Below are positions 7,435-15,525 of a DNA stretch of 58,406 nt, one piece after another (the stretch's first letter is position 1; every line of letters starts with the position of its first letter). Position numbers and translations under genes: made by a program. Source of the DNA: Microbacteriaceae bacterium (GTDB lineage: Bacteria > Actinomycetota > Actinomycetes > Actinomycetales > Microbacteriaceae); assembly GCA_024639845.1 (NCBI GenBank), contig JAHEGG010000002.1:1-58406 (forward strand), read 5' to 3'. The notes under the pieces are model-generated. The model saw only the letters and a list, made by a program, of their open reading frames with translations, was not told the DNA's origin and searched no databases.

Positions 7435-9945
7435 TTATGGGCCAGTCGAGATAATCAGCAGAATCGCGCTGTCTTTAGAAGCTGAACTGCCAACCGCTGG
7501 AATCGTTCCCATCACGCGCCCCGCAGGAACGGTCGGGCTGCTTTGGAACAGTTGAGTTTGCGAAGGCTGCGGTGCCGTGGCGGTCGAGAAACCAGCTGCA
7601 ATCAGTGCCGCGATCGCATTGTCTGGGGTTTCGCCGACCACACCAGCAGATGGAATCTTGATCTTTCCACCGGCGCTCACGAAAATCTTGACCTGGCTGC
7701 CCCGCGGAATCACCTGACCAGCGGATGGACGTGTGTAGGCAACCGTGCCCGGCGGTTGTGACGACGCAACTTTCTTAACCACTACGGCCGCGTTCAAGTC
7801 GTTGATGAGAATGTTTTGTTCGGCATCGGTTGGAGCCTGACCGCCAACGGCAGGAACGGTGATCATGGTTGCATCAATCATGGCTTGCGGCGGGTTAGGG
7901 AATACACCTGTTGCGTATTGCTTATTCGCGACCTGCATGATGCTTCGCCAAATGTCGTGACGAACAGTGTTTCCAGCCTTGCCGTTTAGCGTGATACGCG
8001 AGAGCGAGGTCGTTCCCGAAACATTGCCAACCCAGGTTGCGGTGGCGACTGCGGTGCTTGCGCCGGTCATCCAAGTGTGAACACCGGAGTCGGTGGTTCC
8101 GGTCTTTCCGGCCAGCATTACTCCGTCTCCGGTCGACGAAGCGCCACCGGTTCCGCCAGCGACCACGCGCTTCATCGCATAAAGCATGCCCGCCGAAACC
8201 TCAGGGGTCACCGCCTGGCTGCACTTGCTGGTGGGAATAGTCATTTCTGTTTTGGTGGCACGCTTGACGACCTTGTCGATAGCAATCGGCGTACAGAAAA
8301 TCCCGTTGTTGGCGATTCCGCCGATTGCAGCCGCCATGGTGATCGGTGCGATTTCGTTAATTCCGAGAATCGACGAAGGCACGTAGGAGAGTTCGTTGCC
8401 ATCGGCTCGATGAACGCCGAAGGCCATTGCCACGTCGCGGATGTCACACAGGTCGAGCTGGTGAGCCATGTCGGCAAACGCGGTATTCACCGATAGTGCC
8501 GTGGCCTGAACAACCGTCAGGTCTTCTGGCTCTTTCGAGATATTATTTGGAGCCCAAGGGGTTGCTACGTTACCGCATCGGGCGTTGAAGTCGCCGGCAT
8601 CCCACTGACGAACGCGACCGTCAACGTGATCGAGCAGTTTCTTGCCCGCATTAAGCCAAGCGCCGAGTGTGAAGAGTTTGTAAGTCGAACCAGTTTGGAA
8701 TCCTGATGAGCCACCGTAGTCACGGTCGGTGGCGTAGTTCACCGAGGTGTGCCCTGGTTCATCGCTGCCGGTCTGGTCAAAAATTCTGTTCTCGGCCATA
8801 GCCAAGACTCGCCCGGTGCCAACCTGAACCGACACGGATGCGGAACCAATCTTGCTCTTATCGGCGGGTGGCACCCACTGCTTGGTGGCAGCATCGGCGG
8901 CTTTTTGAATGTTGATGTTCATCGTGGTGTAGATGTCTAGGCCACCGCGTCGAAGCAAGGTTTCACGGTCTTCAGCGGTGGGACCAAACTCAACGTTGTT
9001 TCGTATCGTCCAAACAACGAAGTCGCAGAAGAAAGCATATTCTTGGTTCGCCTCGCAACCACTCGGGGTGTGAGTGATGTTGGTCTTTATCGGGCTGTTC
9101 TTGGCGGTATCGCCCTCGGTGCCTGTGATGTAGCCGGCATCAACCATGTTGTTGATGACGTAATCGCGACGGTTCTTGGCTCGATCTAGGTTTTCTGGCA
9201 GGTCAGGTCGGTAGTCGTTAGGTGATTTCAACATGGCAGCTAGAAGCGCTGCTTCAGGAATGCTGAGTTCGGAGGCGGAAACACCGAAGTAGTAATTCGA
9301 AGCCGCCTCAATACCGTTAATCTGACCGCCGAAAAACGACAGGTTTGCGTATCCGGCGAAAATTTCTTTCTTGGAGTAGCGCTGTTCGAGAGCGATTGCT
9401 AGTCGGATTTCTTTCAGCTTGCGTTCAATTCCCGGCGCGCGGGCGGCATCGATTGCTTCTTGGTCACCAGCGATTGTGGCGGCCTCGATCAAGTTGTTTT
9501 TCACAAACTGCATCGAAATGGTCGATCCACCGGGACCGTTTCCGAGGGTAGCCGCGTTGGTGAGGCTCGCACGAATCAGCGAGATGATGTCGACACCGGC
9601 ATGCTGCCAAAAGCGAGGGTCTTCGGTTGAAACGACTGCATTCACGAAGTTCGGGGAAATGTCAGCGTAATCGACCGAGATTCGGTTCTCGTGGTAGAAA
9701 GTCGCGACCTTGACCGGCTTGCCGGCGTCATCCGTGGCATAAAGGGTCGAAGACTGAGAAGCGTTCACCGGTTTGATCCAGTCGGGAAGGTTTTCGAACA
9801 CCGAAATACCTGTTGAAACGGCAAAACCACCAACAATCAGGGCTGGTGCAAGAAGAGCTACGCTGAGAATGCCGGCAATGGCCGAGAGACCGAAAAATTT
9901 CAGGAATCCCGCGAAGCCAGCCGAGCGCGCTTCTTGTCTAGACAT
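7435..9945 (-). CDS. ponA: Bifunctional class A penicillin-binding protein with PASTA domains
   Basis: It polymerises and cross-links peptidoglycan outside the membrane. The 836-residue protein has one N-terminal membrane helix (about 15-45), a GT51 glycosyltransferase domain with EDPRFWQH (E108) and GGSTISMQ, and a transpeptidase domain with STYK (S420), SVN (485-487) and KTGT (614-617). Two C-terminal PASTA-like repeats follow from about residue 690 (GTVAYTRPSAGQVIPRGS and VVGETPDNAIAALIAAG). This layout matches actinobacterial PonA2. The metallophosphoesterase gene follows in the same unit. Only 39 bp separate it from the divergent DUF4177 gene, so the two promoters must be close or overlapping. 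Confidence 0.95.
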   Translation of the reverse strand: MSRQEARSAGFAGFLKFFGLSAIAGILSVALLAPALIVGGFAVSTGISVFENLPDWIKPVNASQSSTLYATDDAGKPVKVATFYHENRISVDYADISPNFVNAVVSTEDPRFWQHAGVDIISLIRASLTNAATLGNGPGGSTISMQFVKNNLIEAATIAGDQEAIDAARAPGIERKLKEIRLAIALEQRYSKKEIFAGYANLSFFGGQINGIEAASNYYFGVSASELSIPEAALLAAMLKSPNDYRPDLPENLDRAKNRRDYVINNMVDAGYITGTEGDTAKNSPIKTNITHTPSGCEANQEYAFFCDFVVWTIRNNVEFGPTAEDRETLLRRGGLDIYTTMNINIQKAADAATKQWVPPADKSKIGSASVSVQVGTGRVLAMAENRIFDQTGSDEPGHTSVNYATDRDYGGSSGFQTGSTYKLFTLGAWLNAGKKLLDHVDGRVRQWDAGDFNARCGNVATPWAPNNISKEPEDLTVVQATALSVNTAFADMAHQLDLCDIRDVAMAFGVHRADGNELSYVPSSILGINEIAPITMAAAIGGIANNGIFCTPIAIDKVVKRATKTEMTIPTSKCSQAVTPEVSAGMLYAMKRVVAGGTGGASSTGDGVMLAGKTGTTDSGVHTWMTGASTAVATATWVGNVSGTTSLSRITLNGKAGNTVRHDIWRSIMQVANKQYATGVFPNPPQAMIDATMITVPAVGGQAPTDAEQNILINDLNAAVVVKKVASSQPPGTVAYTRPSAGQVIPRGSQVKIFVSAGGKIKIPSAGVVGETPDNAIAALIAAGFSTATAPQPSQTQLFQSSPTVPAGRVMGTIPAVGSSASKDSAILLIISTGP

Positions 9946-9984
9946 AGACTCTAGGTTACCCGACTAGTCCGAGAGGAACCCAAA

Positions 9985-10137
9985 ATGACCAAGTGGGAAT
10001 ACGCCACCGTTCCGCTGCTTTTGCATAAAGAGGCACAAATACTCAACGCCTGGGGCGTCGATGGCTGGGAACTTGTTTCGGTCGAAGCCGGTCCGGCAGG
10101 TGGCTTGATCGCTTTTATGAAGCGGATGGTCGCCTAA
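9985..10137 (+). CDS. Small DUF4177-type protein
   Basis: This 50-residue protein is easy to miss. It starts MTKWEYATVPLLLHKEAQIL, has the WGVDGWELV core, and ends in IAFMKRMVA, which is the DUF4177 pattern. GAGAGGAA lies about 8 bp before the ATG at 9985. Its TAA overlaps the next ATG (TAATG), so it is translationally coupled to the RidA-like gene. The same small gene next to a RidA homologue is known in mycobacteria (Rv3678A/Rv3678c). Its function is unknown. Confidence 0.88.
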   Translation: MTKWEYATVPLLLHKEAQILNAWGVDGWELVSVEAGPAGGLIAFMKRMVA

Positions 10138-10598
10138 TGTCTCGCATCGAAGCACGCCTTGCGGAGTTGGGTTCGCCACTTCCCGAGTTAGCGAAGCCGG
10201 TTGCCTCCTATGTGCCAGCTGTTGTTTCGGGAAACCTGGTATTCACTTCCGGCCAGCTGCCTTTCGTTTCGGGTGCGCTGCCAGAAACCGGCAAGCTCGG
10301 CGCAGGTGTTTCACCGGAGGCAGCAAAGACTTATGCGCGCCAGTGCGCGCTCAACGCGCTCGCCGCGGTCAAGTCGGTGATTGGTGACCTAGATCGAATC
10401 ACGCGAATCGTCAAGGTAGTCGGTTTTGTCGCCTCGACCCCTGATTTCAGCGGGCAACCTGGCGTTGTCAACGGAGCATCCGAGTTCTTGGGTGAGGTGT
10501 TCGGTGAAGCCGGTCAGCATGCTCGTTCTGCGGTTGGAGTGCCAGTATTGCCACTTGATTCACCCGTCGAACTAGAGCTAATCGTCGAATTTAAGTAG
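10137..10598 (+). CDS. RidA/YjgF/YER057c family protein
   Basis: Members deaminate reactive enamine/imine intermediates released by PLP enzymes; some subgroups have other or unknown roles. The 153-residue protein has the family core VSGNLVFTSGQLPF and the C-terminal ARSAVGVPVLPLDSPVELELI. In canonical RidA the conserved Arg sits in the equivalent RSAVG segment, which is present. The length is longer than the usual 125-130 residues, as in the actinobacterial YjgF subgroup. It is coupled by one base to the DUF4177 gene. Confidence 0.92.
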   Translation: MSRIEARLAELGSPLPELAKPVASYVPAVVSGNLVFTSGQLPFVSGALPETGKLGAGVSPEAAKTYARQCALNALAAVKSVIGDLDRITRIVKVVGFVASTPDFSGQPGVVNGASEFLGEVFGEAGQHARSAVGVPVLPLDSPVELELIVEFK

Positions 10599-10625
10599 TT
10601 CTCTGGCGAATTTTTAGCGTCGCTC

Positions 10626-10685
10626 AGTCGGTTGCGCCGACCGTCACTAGTCGGTTGCGCCGACCGTCACTAGTCGGTTGCGCCG
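10626..10685. repeat. 23-bp tandem repeat duplicating the 3' end of acs
   Basis: Two exact 23-bp units (10626-10648 and 10649-10671) are followed by a 14-bp partial third unit (10672-10685) that lies inside the last codons of acs. Each unit has the core AGTCGGTTGCGCCG and then ACCGTCACT. Read on the minus strand each copy contains GTCGGCGCAACCGAC, a 5-bp stem with a 5-base loop. So the end of the gene, including its stop codon region, has been copied downstream twice, probably by slippage. A role in transcript ending is possible, but there is no U run. Confidence 0.85.
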
Positions 10686-12643
10686 CCAGCCAACTTGGCA
10701 CCAATCGCACCCATTACGCTGCTGTCGGCAAGTGTGGTTGCATCGCCAATAGGACGGTCTTCGGCTACGTCGCGCAACAGACGCCGCATGATCTTGCCCG
10801 AGCGCGTTTTCGGCAGATCCGAAACCACAAGAATCTGTTGCGGTTTCGCGATTGGACCAATTTCTTTCGCGACGTGTGCTCGAAGAGCTTGTGAAATCTC
10901 AGCGTCTTCGGGCGCATCTCCAAGTTCGTCTTGGCGCAAAATTACGAACGCGACCACAGCTTGGCCCGTGATCTCGTCTTTAGCTCCGACGACTGCAGCC
11001 TCGGCAACCCAATGATGTGAAACCAGAGCCGACTCGATCTCAGTAGTCGAGAGGCGGTGTCCTGACACGTTCATGACGTCGTCAACGCGCCCGAGCAACC
11101 AGATGTCACCATCCGCGTCTTTTTTAGCCCCGTCACCCGCGAAGTACTGACCCTCGAATCGAGACCAGTATGTGTCGACGAATCGTTCCGGGTCGCCCCA
11201 AATACCTCGCAACATCGACGGCCAAGGTGTTGTGATTGTCAGGTAACCACCGTGATTGTTCGGCACGGGCTGACCGTTATCATCGACAACCTCTGCGGAG
11301 ACGCCTGGCATTGGAACTTGTGCCGAACCTGGCTTGGTGTGGGTGACACCCGGAAGTGGGCTGATCATAATCGCACCTGTTTCGGTTTGCCACCAGGTGT
11401 CGACGATGGGGCATCGGTTTCCTCCGATGACCTCGCGGTACCACATCCACGCTTCTGGGTTGATTGGTTCGCCCACAGAGCCGAGTAGTCGAAGCGACGA
11501 GAGGTCGAACTGATCGGGAATCGCGCGGCCGAGCTTCATGAACGAACGGATGGCGGTCGGGGCGGTGTAAAGCTGGGTGACTCCGTATTTTTGAATGATT
11601 TCCCACCATCTACCTGGATGCGGCGCATCGGGCGTGCCTTCATAGATGACCTGTGTTGCGCCGTTTGCGAGGGGTCCGTAGGCAACGTAGGAGTGTCCTG
11701 TGATCCAGCCGACATCCGCGGTGCACCAATAAACGTCCGACTCTGGTTTGAGGTCGAAAACATTTCGATGAGTGTATGCTGCCTGGGTGAGGTAGCCGCC
11801 CGATGTGTGCAGAATGCCCTTTGGTTTGCCTGTTGTTCCAGACGTGTAAAGAATGAACAGTGGGTTTTCGGCATCGAAACCCCTGGCTTCGTGCTCATCG
11901 CTAGCGGCCGACATGGCATCGTGCCACCAAAGGTCTCGATTCTCAGTCCAATCAATATCGCCGCCCGTGCGCTGCACCACCAAGACTTTTTCAACCGAAG
12001 GGCAGTTGTCGCCTTTGAGGGCCTCGTCGACAGCGGGCTTGAGCGGTGTAGCTTTGCCCTTTCGGTAGCCGCCATCCGCTGTAATCACCAGCTTCGCATG
12101 TGCGTCTTGGATGCGCGATGCGAGGGCATCGGCACTGAACCCGCCAAACACAACCGAGTGAATCGCACCGATTCGCGCAACGGCCAGCATCGAGATGATC
12201 GCCTCAGGAATCTGGGGCATGTAAAGAGCCACGCGGTCACCCTGCCCCACGCCGAGGGCTAAGAGCGCGTTGGTGGTCTTCTTGACCGCGACGGTCAGAG
12301 CTTCGTAGGTGTAAACCTGCTCATCGCCCGGTTCACCCTCGAAATACAGGGCCACTCTCGAGCCATTTCCCGCCTGCACATGCCGGTCAAGGCAGTTGTA
12401 GGCCACGTTGAGCTTGCCGTCTGCGAACCATCGGGCAAAAGGCGCGTTTGACCAGTCAAGCGTGGTGGTAAACGGTTCAAACCAGTGAAGTTGTTTAGCC
12501 TGGTCAGCCCAGAATGCGAGCGGGTCGGCTTTTGCTCGGCCATAGAGCTCGGGCTGAGCATTCGCATCAAGGCTAAAAGACTGGGATGGCGCGAACGAAC
12601 GAGTCTCCTGCGACAGATTTTCGATTGCGTCGGACTCAAACAT
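10670..12643 (-). CDS. acs: Acetyl-CoA synthetase (AMP-forming)
   Basis: It activates acetate to acetyl-CoA through acetyl-AMP. The protein from the ATG at 12643 is 657 residues, the normal Acs length. The frame remains open for 42 more codons upstream, but these have no family similarity. Visible motifs are [11 protein letters not shown] (P-loop), WWQTETG, the [13 protein letters not shown] hinge, and [11 protein letters not shown] with the acetylatable Lys617. A weak GAAAG lies about 8 bp upstream. It is a single-gene unit with the 6C RNA divergent upstream. The gene end is embedded in the 23-bp tandem repeat. Confidence 0.95.
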   Translation of the reverse strand: MFESDAIENLSQETRSFAPSQSFSLDANAQPELYGRAKADPLAFWADQAKQLHWFEPFTTTLDWSNAPFARWFADGKLNVAYNCLDRHVQAGNGSRVALYFEGEPGDEQVYTYEALTVAVKKTTNALLALGVGQGDRVALYMPQIPEAIISMLAVARIGAIHSVVFGGFSADALASRIQDAHAKLVITADGGYRKGKATPLKPAVDEALKGDNCPSVEKVLVVQRTGGDIDWTENRDLWWHDAMSAASDEHEARGFDAENPLFILYTSGTTGKPKGILHTSGGYLTQAAYTHRNVFDLKPESDVYWCTADVGWITGHSYVAYGPLANGATQVIYEGTPDAPHPGRWWEIIQKYGVTQLYTAPTAIRSFMKLGRAIPDQFDLSSLRLLGSVGEPINPEAWMWYREVIGGNRCPIVDTWWQTETGAIMISPLPGVTHTKPGSAQVPMPGVSAEVVDDNGQPVPNNHGGYLTITTPWPSMLRGIWGDPERFVDTYWSRFEGQYFAGDGAKKDADGDIWLLGRVDDVMNVSGHRLSTTEIESALVSHHWVAEAAVVGAKDEITGQAVVAFVILRQDELGDAPEDAEISQALRAHVAKEIGPIAKPQQILVVSDLPKTRSGKIMRRLLRDVAEDRPIGDATTLADSSVMGAIGAKLAGGATD

Positions 12644-12800
12644 TTGCGTCACTTTCGATTGTCGCCGAGGCATCGGCGACCGTGCCTGCTCGGATTTTTC
12701 TAGCATCGCATTAATTTTCCTGCGAGTTTGGTGAAAAAATTTCTGAAAAGTGGAATCTTTCGCAAGCAAATGGATTAGTGTTTATCTGTCGCGTTTATCG

Positions 12801-12875
12801 CGACCCGCGGTGCCGATTCCCCCAATAGGCACCGCCTGGCGGCAGGCTTTCCCCCAAGGCCTGCCGCCCCTTTTT
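12801..12875 (+). ncRNA. 6C-type small RNA
   Basis: Two strong hairpins stand in tandem. The first pairs GCGGTGCC (12807-12814) with GGCACCGC (12828-12835); the second pairs GGCGGCAGGC (12838-12847) with GCCTGCCGCC (12859-12868) and is followed by CCTTTTT, a terminator. Both loops carry a run of cytosines (ATTCCCCCAAT and TTTCCCCCAAG). Two C-rich loops in tandem hairpins define the actinobacterial 6C RNA. Each run has five C here rather than six. In M. tuberculosis the 6C RNA (B11) also lies beside the Tad-type locus, so position agrees. The 5' end is an estimate. The rest of the 305-bp gap (12644-12948) holds only short AT-rich sequence and a TTATCAACA word. Confidence 0.85.
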
Positions 12876-12948
12876 AACCTGGTTTTGGGTTATCAACAGA
12901 TTTATCGATTCGTGTCCTCTTTTTCACAAGCGATGGCACCGTTGCAGC

Positions 12949-13926
12949 ATGAATCACTCTCCCGCATCGGCGCTGTCTGACTTTTCTGCTTCTGCGGAAT
13001 CGGATGCTTCAAATGGGTTGCCGATGGGATTGTCTTGTCTGGCTGATTTTCTTCACAAACCTGGCGTGACCGATGTCGTGATCACCGGCGACGGCAAGGT
13101 TTTAAGCAAGCGATTTGGCCGTTGGCATTCTGACCCGTCGCCCTTTAACGCGAAAAACCTCTTTCTTGATTGGATGATTGAGCTTTTTGAGCAATCTGGC
13201 ATCGAACTCAATTTTCTGCGACCTATGGCATCGACGGTAGTTGGTCGATTTCGACTCCACGGAGTTTTGGAACATGGAGTTGTCAATCAACCGCAGGTAG
13301 TCATTCGAAGGCTTACTCCATCGTTCGAGGTCGCACCATATTCTGCTGATTCTCTCTCGTCATTACGAGCCACAAAACTTGCCGATTCAATGCAGCGCGG
13401 TCAATCAGTACTTATTGCTGGTGGGCCGGGAGCTGGCAAAACGACGCTTTTGAGGTTTTTGCTCCAGCAACTTCGCGGGCTGCGGATTGTCACGATTGAA
13501 GATGTTCCCGAGCTCCAATTAGATGCACCAAATGTTGTTTCGCTGATTACACGTGCTCCGAATCAAGATGGTTTTGGTGAAGTGGGCCTTTCGGCCTTGC
13601 TCGTCGAAGCATTGCGCATGAGTCCCGATCGAATCGCCGTCGGCGAAGTGCGTGGCATCGAACTCGGTGTGATGCTTGAAGCGTTAAATACTGGGCAAGC
13701 TGGCGGTGGTGCGACAATCCATTCGAATTCCTTGCGCTCGGTTCCGGCTCGGCTCGAAGCCATCGGTCTTCGCGCTGGCATACAGCCGGAGCTGCTGGCC
13801 CGTCAGGTGGTGTCCGCCTTCGCGCTCGTGGCATTTGTGCGCCAATCCGAAGGAATGTTTCAAATCGCTGAGCTCGGTCGACCTGTGCTAACGGAGCGAG
13901 GTTTCGAGGTCATCCGTGTCGATTAG
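12949..13926 (+). CDS. tadA: Tad/CpaF-type pilus assembly ATPase
   Basis: This cytoplasmic ATPase powers type IV (Tad/Flp) pilus assembly or a related secretion system. The 325-residue protein is shorter than typical CpaF (about 350-480). It has Walker A GGPGAGKTT (158-166), an Asp box region VTIEDVPELQL, Walker B-like RIAVGEVRG, and the His-box segment GGGATIHSN. It starts MNHSPASALS with an N-terminal stretch of about 25 low-complexity residues. The next gene overlaps by 11 bp. It heads a five-gene run (12949-15501), and no TadZ/CpaE gene precedes it. Confidence 0.93.
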   Translation: MNHSPASALSDFSASAESDASNGLPMGLSCLADFLHKPGVTDVVITGDGKVLSKRFGRWHSDPSPFNAKNLFLDWMIELFEQSGIELNFLRPMASTVVGRFRLHGVLEHGVVNQPQVVIRRLTPSFEVAPYSADSLSSLRATKLADSMQRGQSVLIAGGPGAGKTTLLRFLLQQLRGLRIVTIEDVPELQLDAPNVVSLITRAPNQDGFGEVGLSALLVEALRMSPDRIAVGEVRGIELGVMLEALNTGQAGGGATIHSNSLRSVPARLEAIGLRAGIQPELLARQVVSAFALVAFVRQSEGMFQIAELGRPVLTERGFEVIRVD

Positions 13927-14692
13927 TGATGAGCAGGCTCTGGGTGGGCTAATTTCGAGACTCGAATCGGGAGAGTTGTTGAGTCACGCTCGTCAAAGTG
14001 TCTTCTTCAAGAGTGTTCAAGCTGCACGAGAGTTGCAAGATGTCGTCGAGCACTCAAGAAAGTTTGGTGGGGGCGTGGTGCCTGCGCTCAGAATGATGCT
14101 GGCTCAGTGGATCTCGACACGCGAAATGCAAGAACGATTGGGAGCGGAGATGGCTGCCCCGATGCTCACCAAGCGAATCATCGCTTGGCTTCCGCTGCTC
14201 GCTCTCGCTGCTGCCCAACTCATCGGATTCGATGTGCTGGGTTCAGTACAGTCAGGTTTGGTGCTGGTGTCGCTAACGGCTGGTGCGGGAATGTTGTGGT
14301 TGTCGCACCGCTGGTGCACCTCCATACTCGCAAAGGCGTTGCCTCCTGTCGATTCGTCTATTGCCGAGTTAGGTCGCGCATTGGTCGCACTGAGTGCGGG
14401 AGCCACCTGGGTGCAGGTGCGGTCGGCTAACATGCTGAGCGAAGGGACCTTGACGAGCGTTCAGCCCGCGATTTTGGCCTCTCGAGCGCGAGGTGCACCC
14501 CTTAGATCTCTTGTCGAAAGCGAAATCCGTGTTCGGCAAACAACTTGGATAGTATCAGCGCAAGCCAGCATTCGCGAGGCAAGTGTGAGGTTGAGTTTGC
14601 CGATGGGTTTGGCAATGCTGCCCGCGCTGGTCTTTCTCGTAGTGATCCCAGTCTTTGCATCCATCACCAACAGTTCACAAGGAGTGACATGA
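13916..14692 (+). CDS. TadB/TadC-like pilus assembly membrane protein
   Basis: This 258-residue inner-membrane platform protein has hydrophobic helices at about 87-105 and 113-130, and a final one near the C terminus (LPMGLAMLPALVFLVVIPVF). The repeated QSVFFKSVQAARELQDV / ARGAPLRSLVESEIRVRQTTW helical segments resemble the type II secretion F domain. Tad loci usually carry two such genes, tadB and tadC; here there is one short gene. The start is GTG at 13916, inside the tadA end. Its TGA overlaps the next ATG. It should form the membrane base on which TadA acts. Confidence 0.82.
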   Translation: MSISDEQALGGLISRLESGELLSHARQSVFFKSVQAARELQDVVEHSRKFGGGVVPALRMMLAQWISTREMQERLGAEMAAPMLTKRIIAWLPLLALAAAQLIGFDVLGSVQSGLVLVSLTAGAGMLWLSHRWCTSILAKALPPVDSSIAELGRALVALSAGATWVQVRSANMLSEGTLTSVQPAILASRARGAPLRSLVESEIRVRQTTWIVSAQASIREASVRLSLPMGLAMLPALVFLVVIPVFASITNSSQGVT

Positions 14693-14850
14693 ATATTCGA
14701 AACGATTCAGGCTCGGCCACCGCTGAGTATGCGATCGCCACCATGGCCGCCGTTGCATTCGCGGGTCTCTTGGTGGTCATTATGCGAAGCGAAGAGGTGA
14801 AACAGATTCTTCTGGGATTGATTCGCGATGCGCTCACACCAGACGCCTAG
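14689..14850 (+). CDS. Flp-like pilin, DUF4244 family
   Basis: This 53-residue protein has a short charged leader (MNIRNDSG) followed by SATAEYAIATMAAVAFAGLL, a hydrophobic helix. Cleavage after Gly8 would leave Glu at position 5 of the mature chain, as in Flp and type IV pilins. The C-terminal 20 residues are amphipathic. DUF4244 proteins in this place are known from the mycobacterial Rv3654c-Rv3660c cluster. It overlaps the preceding gene by ATGA, with AAGGAG upstream. It is the likely pilus subunit, though no prepilin peptidase gene is in the window. Confidence 0.88.
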   Translation: MNIRNDSGSATAEYAIATMAAVAFAGLLVVIMRSEEVKQILLGLIRDALTPDA

Positions 14851-15145
14851 CGAATCCGGAACCGTGACTGCAGAGTTTGCGGTAGCGATGCCCGTGATTA
14901 TTGCAGTTTTGCTGTTTGGGCTCGGTCAGGTGCGCGAGCTGAGCGCCACAACTGAACTTAGAGAAGACTTAGCCTCTGTGGCGCGTGCACTGGCTCGTCA
15001 GGAGTCAGAACCAGAGGTCATTCGATGGTTCACGACGCTGCATCCAGGAGTGCATATAAAGAAGTCACTCGAATCTGGCGTTCTCTGCGTTGAAGCCACA
15101 AGCACCAAATCGGCTAAACATTGCGTGTGGGTAGGAGAGCATTGA
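14828..15145 (+). CDS. TadE-like minor pseudopilin
   Basis: This 105-residue protein has a leader MRSHQTPSESG followed by TVTAEFAVAMPVIIAVLLFGL, again with Glu at +5 after the glycine, then a soluble domain with two cysteines (LCVEA, HCVWV). It matches TadE-type pseudopilins placed after DUF4244. It overlaps the pilin gene by 23 bp and the next gene by 4 bp. A role in pilus initiation or tip is inferred from the family. Confidence 0.83.
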   Translation: MRSHQTPSESGTVTAEFAVAMPVIIAVLLFGLGQVRELSATTELREDLASVARALARQESEPEVIRWFTTLHPGVHIKKSLESGVLCVEATSTKSAKHCVWVGEH

Positions 15146-15501
15146 AACGGCGGCACGATGGTGCTCCACAAATCAAAAACGAGCACGGATCGGGAACAAT
15201 CATGTCGGTGGGTCTGATTACAGTTCTCGTTCTCAGCGTCGCAGCGTTGTTTCGAGTGATCGAAACCCGCACCGCAGAGCTCAGTGCAACGTCGGTGGCC
15301 GAGTCGGCAGCCATCGGGGCGGCGGATGCTCTGCGCGGGTTTCGCACCGGGCATCCTTGTGAAGTTGCAGCGCAAATAGCAACACAAAATATGGCGAATG
15401 TGGTTGAGTGTCGTATTGTCGGTTTCGATACGTTCGTTAGAGTTCGAACCAAATCACTTGGTATGGTTCATTTCGCAAGTGCAAGAGCGGGACTACCGTG
15501 A
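15142..15501 (+). CDS. TadE-like protein of the Rv3654c type
   Basis: This 119-residue protein has leader ...NEHGSGTIMSVGLITVLVLSVAALF, a single N-terminal helix, then a soluble domain with TSVAESAAIGAADAL and two cysteines (HPCEV, VECRI). It resembles the Rv3654c group found at the end of actinobacterial Tad clusters. The TTG at 15142 is preferred because AGGAG lies 4 bp upstream and it forms a TTGA overlap with the preceding stop. An earlier TTG at 15121 is possible. It lacks the Glu5 of the other two pilin-like proteins. Confidence 0.75.
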   Translation: MKRRHDGAPQIKNEHGSGTIMSVGLITVLVLSVAALFRVIETRTAELSATSVAESAAIGAADALRGFRTGHPCEVAAQIATQNMANVVECRIVGFDTFVRVRTKSLGMVHFASARAGLP

Positions 15502-15525
15502 GCGCACTTTAGGTCAGGAGCACAA

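Noticed and set aside
11591-12262. A 223-codon frame antisense to acs
   Set aside because: acs is a clear complete gene and the antisense frame has no recognisable motif or start signal.
12891-12899. TTATCAACA word resembling a DnaA box
   Set aside because: Only a single near-match is present, with no cluster of boxes, no dnaA/dnaN nearby and no AT-rich unwinding region, so it is not an origin.
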